Positions 1 to 10,545 are shown, counted from the stretch's first letter. The stretch: 13,217 nucleotides of DNA from an uncultured Phycisphaera sp. (GCA_937911845.1 CALDQF010000163.1:1-13217), one strand, 5' to 3'. Numbers and translations: made by a program. Notes: generated by a model from the sequence alone, not told the origin.

Positions 1-225
1 AGTTGGCTTGCCCCCGAGGGCCGCTTGCAGACCATTCAAGATGGCATCACCGATCGGCTACAACGCAACGACGATTCGATTGCCGCCCTTCAGACTCGGA
101 TCCAAGCGGAGCGGGAGCGATTGCTGCGAGAGTTCTATGTCATGGAACAAACATTGTCCCGCCTGCAAAGCCAATCAAACGCCTTGGCTGGACTGGTGGT
201 GTTGCCCCAAGGTTCACCAAGATAA
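1..225 (+). CDS. fliD: Flagellar cap protein FliD, C-terminal end (5' truncated by window)
   Basis: Frame 1 is open from the window edge to TAA at 223-225, giving 74 residues. The stretch is a long amphipathic helix with a Glu/Arg-rich heptad-like pattern (AERERLLREFYVMEQTLSRL) followed by SQSNALAG. This matches the C-terminal coiled coil of FliD (HAP2), where a line of the type 'E-LR-QF-aME-l---lqsqs--L' is characteristic. FliD forms the cap at the filament tip and guides flagellin polymerisation outside the cell. The call is supported by the next gene, which is fliS-like; fliD-fliS is a very common pair. The rest of the gene lies upstream of the window. The last residues (VVLPQGSPR) are not conserved. 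Identity is likely, but only the C-terminus can be judged. Confidence 0.8.
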   Translation, partial: SWLAPEGRLQTIQDGITDRLQRNDDSIAALQTRIQAERERLLREFYVMEQTLSRLQSQSNALAGLVVLPQGSPR

Positions 226-256
226 TTTCTTCGATTGGCGAAGGCCAGCTTGGTCT

Positions 257-270
257 CGTGAAGGTTCACG
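257..270. repeat. Short perfect inverted repeat between fliD and fliS
   Basis: CGTGAA (257-262), GG, TTCACG (265-270) is a perfect 6-base inverted repeat in the 75-base gap between the two flagellar genes. As RNA it would give a 5-bp stem with a 4-base loop. It has no T run after it, so it is not an intrinsic terminator. It could be an RNA processing or stability element, an operator half-site pair, or chance. Confidence 0.3.
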
Positions 271-300
271 TTGGGACTGGTCTGAGGCCGATGGAAGAAT

Positions 301-720
301 GTGAATAATTCTGCAGCTCAACGACATTGGCTTCGAGAACGTGTGATGAATGCATCGCCGATCGATCTTCGACTCATGTTGTTGGATGGGCTGATGCGCC
401 GGATCGATGAAGCTGGCGTCGCGCTCCACGATTCTCAAATCGCAGTGGCGTTGGAAGCATTTGCCAAAGCTCGGGCCATTGCCGAAGAGCTCGAATCTGC
501 TATCAGTGAGGACGGCGGGTCAGACCTGGCCAGCCAGATGCGCCATCTGTATGCCTACCTCCACCGATTGTTGGTCGAAGCTCGCGTGGAGCGATGTCAC
601 ACCAAGCTTGATGAGGCGCGGCGTCTGGTCGAATTTGAGCACGAAACATGGAGCATGCTCAATCAAAAGCTTGTCGAGGGCGATGAGCAAGATGACGGCA
701 GCCTCAGCCGCACCGCTTGA
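301..720 (+). CDS. fliS: FliS-family flagellar export chaperone
   Basis: A 139-residue protein of the usual FliS size. The N-terminal part (RERVMNASPIDLRLMLLDGLMRRIDEA, given here as key residues ASP-DL--ML-DG) is the FliS signature region, normally 'V-TASPEEL-LMLYDG'. The rest is predicted as an all-helical bundle, as in FliS, which binds the C-terminal helix of flagellin in the cytosol and prevents premature polymerisation before export. The start is GTG 301. In-frame stops at 259 and 283 leave no earlier start, and the internal ATG at 346 would cut off the conserved helix. GGAAG at 293-297 sits only 3 bases before GTG, which is short for a ribosome binding site. The gene follows fliD and is convergent with gmd; the two stop codons are 43 bases apart. 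Confidence 0.82.
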   Translation: MNNSAAQRHWLRERVMNASPIDLRLMLLDGLMRRIDEAGVALHDSQIAVALEAFAKARAIAEELESAISEDGGSDLASQMRHLYAYLHRLLVEARVERCHTKLDEARRLVEFEHETWSMLNQKLVEGDEQDDGSLSRTA

Positions 721-748
721 TCAAGACAGGTGGGCTTAAAGGAGTCAG

Positions 749-763
749 AACCCTCGGGGGGGG

Positions 764-765
<2 letters not shown>
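749..765. terminator. Weak hairpin between convergent fliS and gmd
   Basis: AACCC (749-753) and GGGTT (761-765) flank a G-rich loop in the gap between the two convergent stop codons. The right arm overlaps the gmd stop codon. The run of eight G at 756-763 is notable, but neither strand shows a proper U tract directly after the stem, so termination here may be weak or Rho-dependent. Confidence 0.25.
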
Positions 766-2946
<2,181 letters not shown>

Positions 2947-2947
2947 G

Positions 2948-4192
2948 GTGCGGTCGTTGCGCGTTTTGATGATCAATCAAGTCTTTTACCCAGATGTTGC
3001 AGCAACAGCGCAGCATGCGCACGACTTGAGCCGTTCACTGGTGGCATCCGGACACGAGGTGTCGATCATCGCTTCTCGGGCACTGTATGGACAAAAAGGG
3101 GCCGCACTCCCCGCGTATGAAGAGATTGACGGAATCAAGGTGCACCGTGTCGGTCGCAGCTTTTTTGGCAAGTCATCCATCGTGGCCCGGCTTTTTGATT
3201 TTGCTTATTTCTATTTTGCCGCAGCCGTGAAAGCTTTGATTCTCCGAAGGCACGACGTCTCAATTTGTTTCACCACGCCGCCATTTATTTCTCTATTGGG
3301 TTGGTTCCTACGTTGCGTTAAAGGGACGAAAATGGTGTACTGGGTTATGGACCTTTATCCCGATGTTCCCGTCGCATGTGGTGTCATGAACGAAGGATCT
3401 TTGGCCACCAAATTTTTCGAGTCAATCAATCGATTCTGCTTGCGAAAATCTGATGCGGTGGTGGCTTTGGGCCGTTGCATGCATGAGCGCATCTTGCGAA
3501 AGTCAATAGACCCAGAACGCGTCCACATCATTGGTGTTTGGACTGATTCTGAAGAAGTAAAGCCGGTTCCACGGTCAACCAATCGTTATCGAGAAGAATG
3601 GGGGATTGGCGATCGTCTGCTGGTGATGTACTCCGGGAACTTTGGACTGGGCCACGACGTTGACACATTTCTTGCCGCGGCAGAGTGCCTGGCGGAGGAC
3701 GACCGAATTCGATTTGCGTTTGTGGGTGGAGGGAAAAAGAAGAGCACTGTGGAGGCCTTCGTTCGTGATGCTGGGCTCGCCAATGCCGTTCTGGCGCCGT
3801 ACCAGCCACGTGAACAACTGGACGAACTGCTCAGCGCGGGCGACTGCCACTTGATCAGTTTGTTGACCGGGGCCGAAGGGGTCATGGTCCCTTGCAAACT
3901 TTTTGGTGTCTTGGCCGCCGGGAGACCGGCTCTCTTTATTGGATCTTCTCAAAGTGAGATTGCCCGCGTTATTGATGAGGAAGGTTGCGGCGCCACCATC
4001 GACCAGGGGGATGTTGGGGCCTTGGTAGAGGCCATTCAATGTTATGCAGAGACTCCACAGTTGCTTCAGTCGCAAGGTAACGCGGGGCGAGATGCGTTGG
4101 TTCGTACTCACGCCGCTGTGCACAGGTGCGCGGCTTGGGAGCGCTTGCTTCACAGTGTTGTTAACGATTCAGAACAGAATGGGGCTGAATGA
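2948..4192 (+). CDS. GT4-type glycosyltransferase, WcaI/WbuB-like
   Basis: A 414-residue GT-B fold glycosyltransferase. The N-terminal domain begins LRVLMINQVFYPDVAATAQ, the usual start of GT4 enzymes that handle fucose- or FucNAc-containing polysaccharides (WcaI, WbuB). YWVMDLYPDVPVACGV is the family's 'WV-DL-PD' segment. In the C-terminal half, VMYSGNFGLGHDVDTFL is the nucleotide-domain start, and GAEGVMVPCKLFGVLAAGRPALF holds the sugar-nucleotide binding E-x-VP-K-FG-LAAG motif. The start is GTG 2948, one base after the fcl stop codon, so translation is probably coupled to fcl; ATG 2969 is a less likely alternative because it would cut into the first strand. No membrane segment is certain, though a hydrophobic stretch near residues 75-105 suggests membrane attachment. 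Given gmd and fcl, fucose transfer to a lipid-linked intermediate is a fair inference. The true donor and acceptor cannot be read from sequence. Confidence 0.87.
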   Translation: MRSLRVLMINQVFYPDVAATAQHAHDLSRSLVASGHEVSIIASRALYGQKGAALPAYEEIDGIKVHRVGRSFFGKSSIVARLFDFAYFYFAAAVKALILRRHDVSICFTTPPFISLLGWFLRCVKGTKMVYWVMDLYPDVPVACGVMNEGSLATKFFESINRFCLRKSDAVVALGRCMHERILRKSIDPERVHIIGVWTDSEEVKPVPRSTNRYREEWGIGDRLLVMYSGNFGLGHDVDTFLAAAECLAEDDRIRFAFVGGGKKKSTVEAFVRDAGLANAVLAPYQPREQLDELLSAGDCHLISLLTGAEGVMVPCKLFGVLAAGRPALFIGSSQSEIARVIDEEGCGATIDQGDVGALVEAIQCYAETPQLLQSQGNAGRDALVRTHAAVHRCAAWERLLHSVVNDSEQNGAE

Positions 4193-4764
4193 TGGCAAGC
4201 AACAAAATGACACATACATCACGGGGCGTTGATCGCGGAGGTCATGCGAAAAGTAGTTTTCCGATGTCACAACGTCTCTCTCGGCAAGTCTGGAAAGTTT
4301 GTTCCATCTTGATCACGGTCTCACCGCGTCCATTCCACGCGTGGCGTCGATTTGTACTCAGATGCTTTGGGGCGAAGCTTCATTCGACCGCCAGGATTTA
4401 CCCTGGGGTTCGTATTTGGCACCCGGCTCAACTGATCATGCACGCGAAGTCCTGCTTGGCAGAACGCGTTGAGGTTTACAACCCAGGAGTGGTGGAGATC
4501 GGTGCAGGCGCAACTATCAGCCAAGGCACTTGGCTTTGTACGGCCAGCCATGACTTTGATGATCCTGAGCATCCACTTGTCACCGCTCCCATCAATATTC
4601 GTCGTGGTGCGTGGCTCGCGGGCGACGTATTTGTTGGTCCTGGGGTGACGGTAGGCGAAGAAGCCGTGGCCTTGGCCCGAGCGGTGGTGGTGAAAGACGT
4701 TGGACCTTCTGATGTGGTTGGTGGCAACCCTGCCAAAGTGCTGCGAAAGCGAGCTCTGCCATGA
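4189..4764 (+). CDS. WcaF-like sugar O-acetyltransferase (left-handed beta-helix)
   Basis: A 191-residue acetyltransferase of the colanic acid WcaF / maltose acetyltransferase type, expected to transfer acetyl from acetyl-CoA to a sugar hydroxyl in the cytosol. The N-terminal segment SPRPFHAWRRFVLRCFGAKL (45-64) is the distinctive WcaF-family helix. It is followed by imperfect hexapeptide repeats (from about residue 69 to 178). The catalytic histidine is H121 in LCTASHDFDDP. GNPAKVLRKR at 179-188 is the usual C-terminal cap. ATG 4189 overlaps the GT4 stop as ATGA, with a second ATG directly after; ATG 4264 (MSQRLSRQVWK) would also give a full family-length protein, and residues 1-25 look unconserved. 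In E. coli, wcaF is clustered with gmd, fcl and wcaI, so acetylation of a fucose residue is a reasonable inference. Confidence 0.86.
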   Translation: MMASNKMTHTSRGVDRGGHAKSSFPMSQRLSRQVWKVCSILITVSPRPFHAWRRFVLRCFGAKLHSTARIYPGVRIWHPAQLIMHAKSCLAERVEVYNPGVVEIGAGATISQGTWLCTASHDFDDPEHPLVTAPINIRRGAWLAGDVFVGPGVTVGEEAVALARAVVVKDVGPSDVVGGNPAKVLRKRALP

Positions 4765-5624
4765 ACGGGAACATCGACGTATTGATTATTGCCCACAACG
4801 AATCGCAGAACATCACGCACTGCTTGCAGAGCCTGCAGGGTTGGGTGCGCAAAATTTATGTGGTTGACTCAGGATCCACAGATGGAACCCAAGACATCGC
4901 TCAATCCTTGGGGGCAGAAGTTGTGCACCATGATTGGCCTGGGTACGCAAGGCAGCGAAACTGGGCCCTGTCTGAACTGGATTTTTCTGCGCCTTGGACC
5001 CTTATTCTCGACGCCGATGAGGTTGTTCCAGAAGATCTTCGAGCGGAACTGACGGCAATATCTGACCGCCCTTCCGATCAAGTTGAAGAATCAGGGTTCT
5101 ACATCAACCGTCTGACTTGGTTTATTGGGAAACCCATTCGCCACTGTGGGTACTTCCCGTCGTATCACCTTCGACTCATGAAGAGTGGGCGAGGCCGTTA
5201 TGAAGACCGGGAAGTCCACGAACATCTCGTATTGGATGGCAAGGTGGGGCGTATTGAAACCCCGATGCTTCATGATGATCGACGGGGTTTGGAGCACTAT
5301 GCGGCGAAGCACAACCGATACTCCACTCTTGAGGCGTACGCGCTGTCCCGCGAGCTGTCTCAGTCCACTGCTGAATCAGAGGTGGTTGAACCCTCCGCTC
5401 GAAGACGCCGTTGGGCCAAGAGGAATATTTTGGCCCGAGTCCCAGCACCAGGGATTCTTCGATTCATCTACATGTACATCTTTCGGTTGGGTTTGTTGGA
5501 TGGCTTTGTTGGGTTCCACTTCTGCAGGTTCATTGGCGCGTACGACGATTTGGTGGCAATGAAACTTCATGCGATTCGGAATGGGCACGACCCTGCTCCG
5601 AAGCCAGCCAGCCGTGATCAATAG
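4761..5624 (+). CDS. GT2 glycosyltransferase, WaaE/KdtX-like
   Basis: A 287-residue GT-A fold family 2 transferase. It begins IDVLIIAHNESQNITHCLQSL, the standard nucleotide-binding start. VVDSGSTDGTQDIA (33-46) and the metal-binding ILDADEV (about 74-80) follow. GYARQRNWAL and the C-terminal segment FIYMYIFRLGLLDGFVGF are typical of the WaaE-like group, which adds a glucose or heptose-type sugar in LPS core or exopolysaccharide synthesis. The hydrophobic amphipathic C-terminal helix probably binds the inner membrane. ATG 4761 overlaps the preceding stop codon as ATGA, so the gene is translationally coupled and closes the operon. Donor and acceptor are unknown. Confidence 0.88.
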   Translation: MNGNIDVLIIAHNESQNITHCLQSLQGWVRKIYVVDSGSTDGTQDIAQSLGAEVVHHDWPGYARQRNWALSELDFSAPWTLILDADEVVPEDLRAELTAISDRPSDQVEESGFYINRLTWFIGKPIRHCGYFPSYHLRLMKSGRGRYEDREVHEHLVLDGKVGRIETPMLHDDRRGLEHYAAKHNRYSTLEAYALSRELSQSTAESEVVEPSARRRRWAKRNILARVPAPGILRFIYMYIFRLGLLDGFVGFHFCRFIGAYDDLVAMKLHAIRNGHDPAPKPASRDQ

Positions 5625-5737
5625 ACAGAAGATCACTGTCCTTCGCAAAGCCATTTGGATATGCTTTTCCTGTCAAGTTGCTTAGGGTTCAGCTGTTTTT
5701 CGAATCTCTTCAACGATGATCTTTGGACCTCACCAAG
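5625..5737 (+). other. Intergenic spacer before cysS
   Basis: This gap of 113 bases separates the glycan operon from the housekeeping genes and probably holds the cysS promoter and the end of the glycan operon transcript. I see no strong hairpin with a T run. TTGCTT around 5679-5684 and GAATCT around 5703-5708 are a weak promoter-like pair with an 18-base spacer, which I do not regard as established. The open frame leading into cysS reaches TTG 5723. Confidence 0.25.
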
Positions 5738-7288
5738 ATGCTGAAGCTTCATAATTCGCTGAGCCGAACCGCCGAACAACCGGGCACGCGGAACCCATCC
5801 GGGCCCATCACCTTTTACACGTGTGGACCAACCGTCTACGACGTGGCCCACATCGGGAACTTCCGATCCTTTTTGAATGCAGACCTCCTCCGTCGCACAC
5901 TGGAATTCTTCGGCCATGAAGTCATCCATGTCATGAACATGACGGATGTCGGCCACATGACCGAAGACAGTTCGGCCGATGGGGGTGGTCAAGACAAGAT
6001 GGAAGTAGCAGCCGTAAGGCTGAAAGAAGCCAAGAAGACAGGTGCACTCCCGGAGGGGGTGGAGGTTGACGCCAACGATCCGTACGCCATTGCCGACTAT
6101 TTTTCCGAACGCTTCCTTGACGATGCCAGAGCGCTCGGCCTTCGGGTGGTTTTCGATGCCGAGGAATTCCCAGAAAGAATGCCGCGGCCTACAAAGTACA
6201 TACCGCAGATGATTGCCTTCATTCAGCGGTTGATTGAAAGAAGCCATGCTTATGTCGCTGAAGATGGCGTGGTGTACTTCGATACCCAATCTTTTCCCGA
6301 CTACGGCCAGTTGTCTGGGAACACCCTTGACACGATTCGTTCCGGCGAAGGGGGCCGCGTCGATAGCCAGACCCAACAAGTGAAAAAGCACCCGGCTGAC
6401 TTCATGCTTTGGAAGCCAGACCGTCAGCATTTGATGCGGTGGGATAGTCCTTGGGGGGAGGGGTATCCAGGTTGGCATATTGAGTGCAGCACCATGGCCA
6501 TCGAATTGCTCGGTGAAGAAATTGATATTCACTCGGGAGGAGAAGACAACATCTTCCCCCATCACGAGTGCGAGATTGCTCAGTCACGATGCTTTACTGG
6601 TCGCGAGTACTTTGCCCGTCATTGGTTCCATACGCGGTTCTTGATGATTGAAGGTGCCAAGATGTCCAAGAGCGCTGGCACCTGTTACGTGCTCGAGGAT
6701 CTTCTCGAACGCGGGTCTACTCCAGCGGCCGTCCGATTGGAGTTGTTGCGTACCCACTACCGCAGCAACGCCAACTTCACTTTTCAAGGTTTAAAAGATG
6801 CTCAACGCATGATTGAGCGCTGGAAGCGCATGGAAGCTTGGCTGATCAGTCACGCTTCAATGGAACGCCCGGGCCCCGGTCCCGTGGAGTTGGGCCTCGA
6901 AGCATTCTCAGAAGCCATAGGCCATGATCTCAACGTAGCCGGTGCGATTGCTGCGTTGAATGGTGCTTTGGCTGGCATCCCTTTCGAAGCTCAATCCACA
7001 CCGGCCTTCTCTGGTGATGCGGAAGGTTCTGGAACTTGGGGAGATGACCTCGCAGCTTTGCACAAAATGAATGCCGTTCTGGGTGTCCTTGATCTGGGAT
7101 GCGAACCCGCTCGCGCTGCGGGCGGTATGGATGAAGCGGCCATCGAAGAAAAACTGGTCGCCCGGGCTGAGGCCAAGGCCAGTCGTGATTTTGCGGCCGC
7201 TGATGCCATACGTGATCAACTGATCGCGGCTGGTATCGTGATCAAAGATGGTCCGGATGGGACCACATGGACCAGGAGTGTTGGCTGA
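5738..7288 (+). CDS. cysS: Cysteine--tRNA ligase
   Basis: This class I synthetase charges tRNA-Cys with cysteine in the cytosol. The ATP-binding HIGN motif is at residues 38-41 (TVYDVAHIGNFRSF) and KMSKS at 308-312. All four zinc ligands that recognise the substrate thiol are visible: C29 (TCGPTVY), C250 (WHIECS), H275 and E279 (PHHECE). I chose ATG 5738 because MLKLHNSLSR aligns with the usual 'LkLYNTLTR' start; TTG 5723 would add five residues. At 516 residues it is longer than the roughly 460 of E. coli. Much of the excess is an insertion after NMTDVGHM, at about 75-125 (GGGQDKMEVAAVRLKEAKKT, then a Pro/Glu/Val/Asp-rich stretch), in the connective region. The C-terminus has the RAEAKASRDFAAADAIRDQL helix typical of the family. 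coaE follows with a short overlap. Confidence 0.96.
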   Translation: MLKLHNSLSRTAEQPGTRNPSGPITFYTCGPTVYDVAHIGNFRSFLNADLLRRTLEFFGHEVIHVMNMTDVGHMTEDSSADGGGQDKMEVAAVRLKEAKKTGALPEGVEVDANDPYAIADYFSERFLDDARALGLRVVFDAEEFPERMPRPTKYIPQMIAFIQRLIERSHAYVAEDGVVYFDTQSFPDYGQLSGNTLDTIRSGEGGRVDSQTQQVKKHPADFMLWKPDRQHLMRWDSPWGEGYPGWHIECSTMAIELLGEEIDIHSGGEDNIFPHHECEIAQSRCFTGREYFARHWFHTRFLMIEGAKMSKSAGTCYVLEDLLERGSTPAAVRLELLRTHYRSNANFTFQGLKDAQRMIERWKRMEAWLISHASMERPGPGPVELGLEAFSEAIGHDLNVAGAIAALNGALAGIPFEAQSTPAFSGDAEGSGTWGDDLAALHKMNAVLGVLDLGCEPARAAGGMDEAAIEEKLVARAEAKASRDFAAADAIRDQLIAAGIVIKDGPDGTTWTRSVG

Positions 7289-7886
7289 CTTGGCGCCGCC
7301 AGTCTTGGGACTGACCGGAGCCATCGCCGCTGGGAAATCTGCAGCCGGCGACCTTTTGGGTTCGATGGGTTGTGTGGTCAGCCGCTCGGACGAGCATGCT
7401 CACGAAGTGTTGCGTGATTCTGAGGTCGTGGAGACCCTTGTGGGCTGGTGGGGGACCGACATCCTGGACGCCGAGGGCGTGGTGTGTCGACCAGCGGTCG
7501 CCAGGCGTGTTTTTGGCGACCCTGCAGAACGAGATCAGCTTGAGGCTTTGGTTCATCCCCGAATCCATGTGCTCCGAGAGGCCTGTTTTGCCCAGGCCAC
7601 GCCGGCAACCAAGGCCTTGGTGATCGAAGCGCCTTTGCTGTTTGAGGCGGAAATGGATGTGAATTGCGTCCAAACCATCTTTATTGATGCAGCGAGGCCT
7701 CTTCGGTTGGCCCGTGTCGTAGAGCGCGGTTGGGACAGCGACGAACTCGATCGGCGAGAGTTTGCTCAGTGGTCACTTGACTTGAAGCGACAGAAAGCAG
7801 ATCATGTCATTCTGAACGAGGGCTCTCTTGATGAGTTGCGTTTGCAACTTGAGACCATCCTCTCTCACCTGATTGCATCCGAATAA
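7278..7886 (+). CDS. coaE: Dephospho-CoA kinase
   Basis: This enzyme phosphorylates the ribose 3' hydroxyl of dephospho-CoA, the last step of coenzyme A synthesis. The P-loop reads GLTGAIAAGKSAAGDLL, where most family members have GLTGGIGSGKS. DEHAHEVL corresponds to the conserved D-x-A/H-AH substrate region, ALVIEAPLLFEA to the PLLFE motif, and KADHVILNEGSLDEL to the C-terminal AD-vI-N-G segment. The start is uncertain. The frame is open from ATG 7248 and 7257, GTG 7278, TTG 7281 and TTG 7290. AGGAG at 7273-7277 is the only ribosome-binding-like sequence; it touches GTG 7278, lies 3 bases before TTG 7281 and 12 before TTG 7290. TTG 7290 would begin one base after the cysS stop. The end coordinate is firm. 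Confidence 0.92.
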   Translation: MLADLAPPVLGLTGAIAAGKSAAGDLLGSMGCVVSRSDEHAHEVLRDSEVVETLVGWWGTDILDAEGVVCRPAVARRVFGDPAERDQLEALVHPRIHVLREACFAQATPATKALVIEAPLLFEAEMDVNCVQTIFIDAARPLRLARVVERGWDSDELDRREFAQWSLDLKRQKADHVILNEGSLDELRLQLETILSHLIASE

Positions 7887-7979
7887 TGGTGTCTTCGATT
7901 TCGAAGCTCCTGCTGCGAGATGTCATTTTCTGTCCGTCTCTCTCGCCACTGGGAAAAAGTGGCTCCAGGACCCTGATCC
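7887..7979 (+). promoter_or_regulatory. rho leader with two hairpins and ribosome binding site
   Basis: The 93 bases between coaE and rho hold CTTCGA/TCGAAG (7893-7898 and 7901-7906) and a cleaner hairpin GCCACT/AGTGGC (7945-7950 and 7958-7963) with the loop GGGAAAA. AGGA at 7967-7970 lies 9 bases before the rho ATG and is a good ribosome binding site just after the second stem. rho is autoregulated by premature termination in several bacteria, so a structured leader is plausible here. The regulatory role is an inference. No U tract follows either stem. Confidence 0.35.
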
Positions 7980-9431
7980 ATGTCAACCGAAGCGCCAAAG
8001 TCCGGCCAACGCCGCCGTCGTCGTCGTAAGAAGTCCAGTGGCGATCGCGCCGCCGCCGCCGCCGTAGCCACGGTGGAAATTCTGCCCGGAATGATCCCCG
8101 ACGAGGACACCTTGGCCGAAGGTATTGAAGCACTTGAAGCAGCGCTGAAAAAGAAGAAGCAGCCCGAGCGTCCAGTGCTTGCGGCCTTGCAGGCGTTGAG
8201 CAGTCGGGATCTGATCGAACAGGCTAAGGCGCTGAGTATTGATGGTGCCAACACGATGCCGCGCTCGAAATTGGTTTTTGAGCTGATGCGGTCTGCAGCC
8301 GGCAAAGATCGGTTTGCCAAAGTCAGTGGCATCTTGGACATCATGCCGGATGGCCACGGGTTCTTGCGCACCATCGCGTACTCGTTCTTGCCTTCTGCTG
8401 ATGATGTTCATGTCTCGGCGGCATTCATCGAGGAGTTGGAACTTCGACGGGGGCAGGAGATTGAAGGTTGGGCACTCGCCCCGGAGGAAGACCAACAAGG
8501 TTGGTTCAGCCTGCTTCAGGTAGTGCACGTCAACGGTGCCGCGGCCGAGACAGCGGTGGAACTCCCGGTCTTTGAAAACTTGGTGCCATTGCACCCAGAC
8601 CGCCGAATTGTGCTGGAAACCCAGCCTGACATTATTGAGACTCGAGTGGTCGATCTTGTCGCACCCATGGGGTTCGGACAGCGCGCTCTGATCGTGGCCC
8701 CACCCCGGACTGGTAAAACGGTATTGCTGCAAAAGATGACTGCCGCGATCTGTGACAACCACGATGACGTTGACATCATGGTGATGCTGATCGATGAGCG
8801 TCCCGAAGAAGTCACAGATTTCCGCCGCAATACTCCTGGTCGGGTTGAAGTGGTGGCCAGTACTTTCGATGAAGACGCCAAGCGTCACATTCAGGTGGCC
8901 GAGTTGGTCATGGAGACCGCGCGTCGCCGCGTTGAATGTGGTCGGCACGTGGTGGTGCTCCTCGACTCCATCACCCGCCTCGCTCGTGGTTACAACAACG
9001 CAGGTGCCGGTTCTGGGAAAATTGGCACCGGTGGTGTCGACAGTGGCGCTTTGATTCGCCCAAAGAAATTCTTTGGCTCGGCCCGAAACACCGAGGACGG
9101 TGGATCTCTCACCATCATTGGTACAGCCTTGGTGGAGACGGGTTCTAAAGCAGATGAAGTGATCTTTGAAGAGTTCAAAGGTACCGGTAACAGTGAACTG
9201 CACCTGACCCGGAAGTTGGTTGAAAAGCGGGTCTGGCCCGCGATCGATATTCCTGCGTCAGGCACCCGCCGTGAAGAGTTGCTGCTCGATCCTCGTGAAA
9301 TGGAATTGGTCGGGAAGCTGCGTAAGGTTGTGAGTGACCTCTCGGTGATCGAAGCCATGGAACTGCTTCGAAGCCGCTTGGCGAAGAGCAACTCCAATGC
9401 CGAATTCCTGGTCGGAATGGGCGTCGGTTAA
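7980..9431 (+). CDS. rho: Transcription termination factor Rho
   Basis: Rho is a hexameric RNA-dependent ATPase that ends transcription of untranslated RNA. The protein has 483 residues against about 419 in E. coli. The excess is mainly the N-terminus: a basic run (RRRRRRKK, 11-18), an alanine run (24-28) and a charged linker to about 65. The Rho N-domain ([14 protein letters not shown]) starts near 72, and the cold-shock-like RNA-binding domain covers about 115-190 ([14 protein letters not shown]). Walker A is APPRTGKT at 240-247, with Arg where E. coli has Lys181. Walker B is VVVLLDS at 324-330. The Q-loop region [22 protein letters not shown] (349-370) and R-loop [13 protein letters not shown] (397-409) are conserved, so the motor looks complete. 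The start ATG 7980 has AGGA 9 bases upstream. Confidence 0.97.
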   Translation: MSTEAPKSGQRRRRRRKKSSGDRAAAAAVATVEILPGMIPDEDTLAEGIEALEAALKKKKQPERPVLAALQALSSRDLIEQAKALSIDGANTMPRSKLVFELMRSAAGKDRFAKVSGILDIMPDGHGFLRTIAYSFLPSADDVHVSAAFIEELELRRGQEIEGWALAPEEDQQGWFSLLQVVHVNGAAAETAVELPVFENLVPLHPDRRIVLETQPDIIETRVVDLVAPMGFGQRALIVAPPRTGKTVLLQKMTAAICDNHDDVDIMVMLIDERPEEVTDFRRNTPGRVEVVASTFDEDAKRHIQVAELVMETARRRVECGRHVVVLLDSITRLARGYNNAGAGSGKIGTGGVDSGALIRPKKFFGSARNTEDGGSLTIIGTALVETGSKADEVIFEEFKGTGNSELHLTRKLVEKRVWPAIDIPASGTRREELLLDPREMELVGKLRKVVSDLSVIEAMELLRSRLAKSNSNAEFLVGMGVG

Positions 9432-9488
9432 GTGCACTTTTTTAAGCTCCTTGAGGCTTACGGTATGCTCAAAATCATGGAACCTTGC

Positions 9489-10532
9489 ATGTCACTCTCC
9501 GGTCGCCGGCGGTTCAGTCGCGCTTTCACCATCGTTGAATTGCTCACGGTGATGGCGGTCATCGCCATTCTTTCTGCAATCTTGTTGCCGGTTCTAGGCG
9601 GCGTCCTGCGGAGCGGGGAGCAGGCTGAAAGTCTGAATCGCATGCGACAAATCGCACAGTGGATGCAGCTTTACGCTCAGGATTCGAACGATGTGGTGCT
9701 GCCATCTCGGTTTGACTACCGCGGACAACGGTTTGCGGGCAAAGTGGCTTCACTTCCCAACAACCGGTTTACAGAGTTTGATGTTGAGCCATCCGCTGGC
9801 CGAGGCACTTGGGCCGACATTCTTTGGGTTCGAAATTGTCAAGCTGAAGCGGACTACGTGACCTCTCGCCGCGACCCGTTGGACACTTCGGACCCACAAC
9901 TTTTTCGGGTTCGGGCTCCAGATTCCATGGTGTGGAATGATCCCTCGGACGCGCAAGATCAAGGGTTTGGCACGTTACCGGACTGGGACGAAAATCCACT
10001 CCGTTCAAAATCAAACGACGTGAAGACCAGTCCAAATTCGGTGGGCCTGACTGCTCCAGTACCGTACGGTGCCGGGGCGGGTATTCAGGATGTTGGGGCC
10101 CCGGGGTATTTCGCCGCCAATGATTGGTTCCGTTGGCTTCCCGATCCAGATTTGGATGGTGAACCCTGGGCGATTGCAGGTGCCATTGCCTCGGAATCGC
10201 ATCAGGAATGGCAACGTTATTGGACCTTCAGCCAATTGGGAAATACCTCAAAAAGCATGTATTTGGTGGATTCGTGGCGGGGAGAGGTCATTGCGGACTC
10301 CTCATTGGCTTTTGACATGATGTCCAGCAATTTTTTCGCGGGCCAAGTGGATTTTCGCTACGAGCCAACGTGTCTCATGCTTTTTCTTGACGGTCATGCG
10401 GAAACCATCGCTCCTTTTGATGATATTGAGGAACTGGAGGGGGTTCGCGGTCAAGTCAACCCACCGGCCAACCCAAACGACTGGGATCTAGGGCGTGGGC
10501 TCTGGATCCGTCGCCTGGTTGAGGGGTATTGA
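9489..10532 (+). CDS. Type II secretion/type IV pilus-like pseudopilin (planctomycete type)
   Basis: The protein begins with a short basic leader (MSLSGRRRFSRA) followed by FTIVELLTVMAVIAILSAILLPVL, a class III prepilin signal and N-terminal membrane helix. Cleavage is expected between Ala12 and Phe13; Glu at +5 is present. The residue before cleavage is Ala, not the usual Gly. A long soluble domain follows, and the C-terminal part has DFRYEPTCLMLFLDGHAETI, which matches the H-X9-DG pattern of planctomycete pilin-like proteins with Tyr in place of His. ATG 9489 is chosen for its 12-residue leader; ATG 9477 (GGAA at 9479-9482 lies after it) would give 16, and the frame is open back to GTG 9432. 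These proteins are many in planctomycetes and their exact roles are mostly unknown. It starts 57 bases after rho, so co-transcription is possible. Confidence 0.85.
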   Translation: MSLSGRRRFSRAFTIVELLTVMAVIAILSAILLPVLGGVLRSGEQAESLNRMRQIAQWMQLYAQDSNDVVLPSRFDYRGQRFAGKVASLPNNRFTEFDVEPSAGRGTWADILWVRNCQAEADYVTSRRDPLDTSDPQLFRVRAPDSMVWNDPSDAQDQGFGTLPDWDENPLRSKSNDVKTSPNSVGLTAPVPYGAGAGIQDVGAPGYFAANDWFRWLPDPDLDGEPWAIAGAIASESHQEWQRYWTFSQLGNTSKSMYLVDSWRGEVIADSSLAFDMMSSNFFAGQVDFRYEPTCLMLFLDGHAETIAPFDDIEELEGVRGQVNPPANPNDWDLGRGLWIRRLVEGY

Positions 10533-10545
10533 TTTTTTCAAGATG

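Noticed and set aside
5633..6565. A 310-codon open frame antisense to cysS
   Set aside because: The forward frame is a full cysteinyl-tRNA synthetase with all active-site residues; the reverse protein has no recognisable motif.
8005..8065. Runs of CGC/CGT and GCC triplets resembling a tandem repeat
   Set aside because: They encode the Arg and Ala runs in the Rho N-terminus and are simple codon repeats, not a separate repeat element.
7983..9203. A 406-codon open frame on the minus strand antisense to rho
   Set aside because: It mirrors the codon bias of rho, shows no recognised motif, and rho itself is complete and conserved over the same bases.
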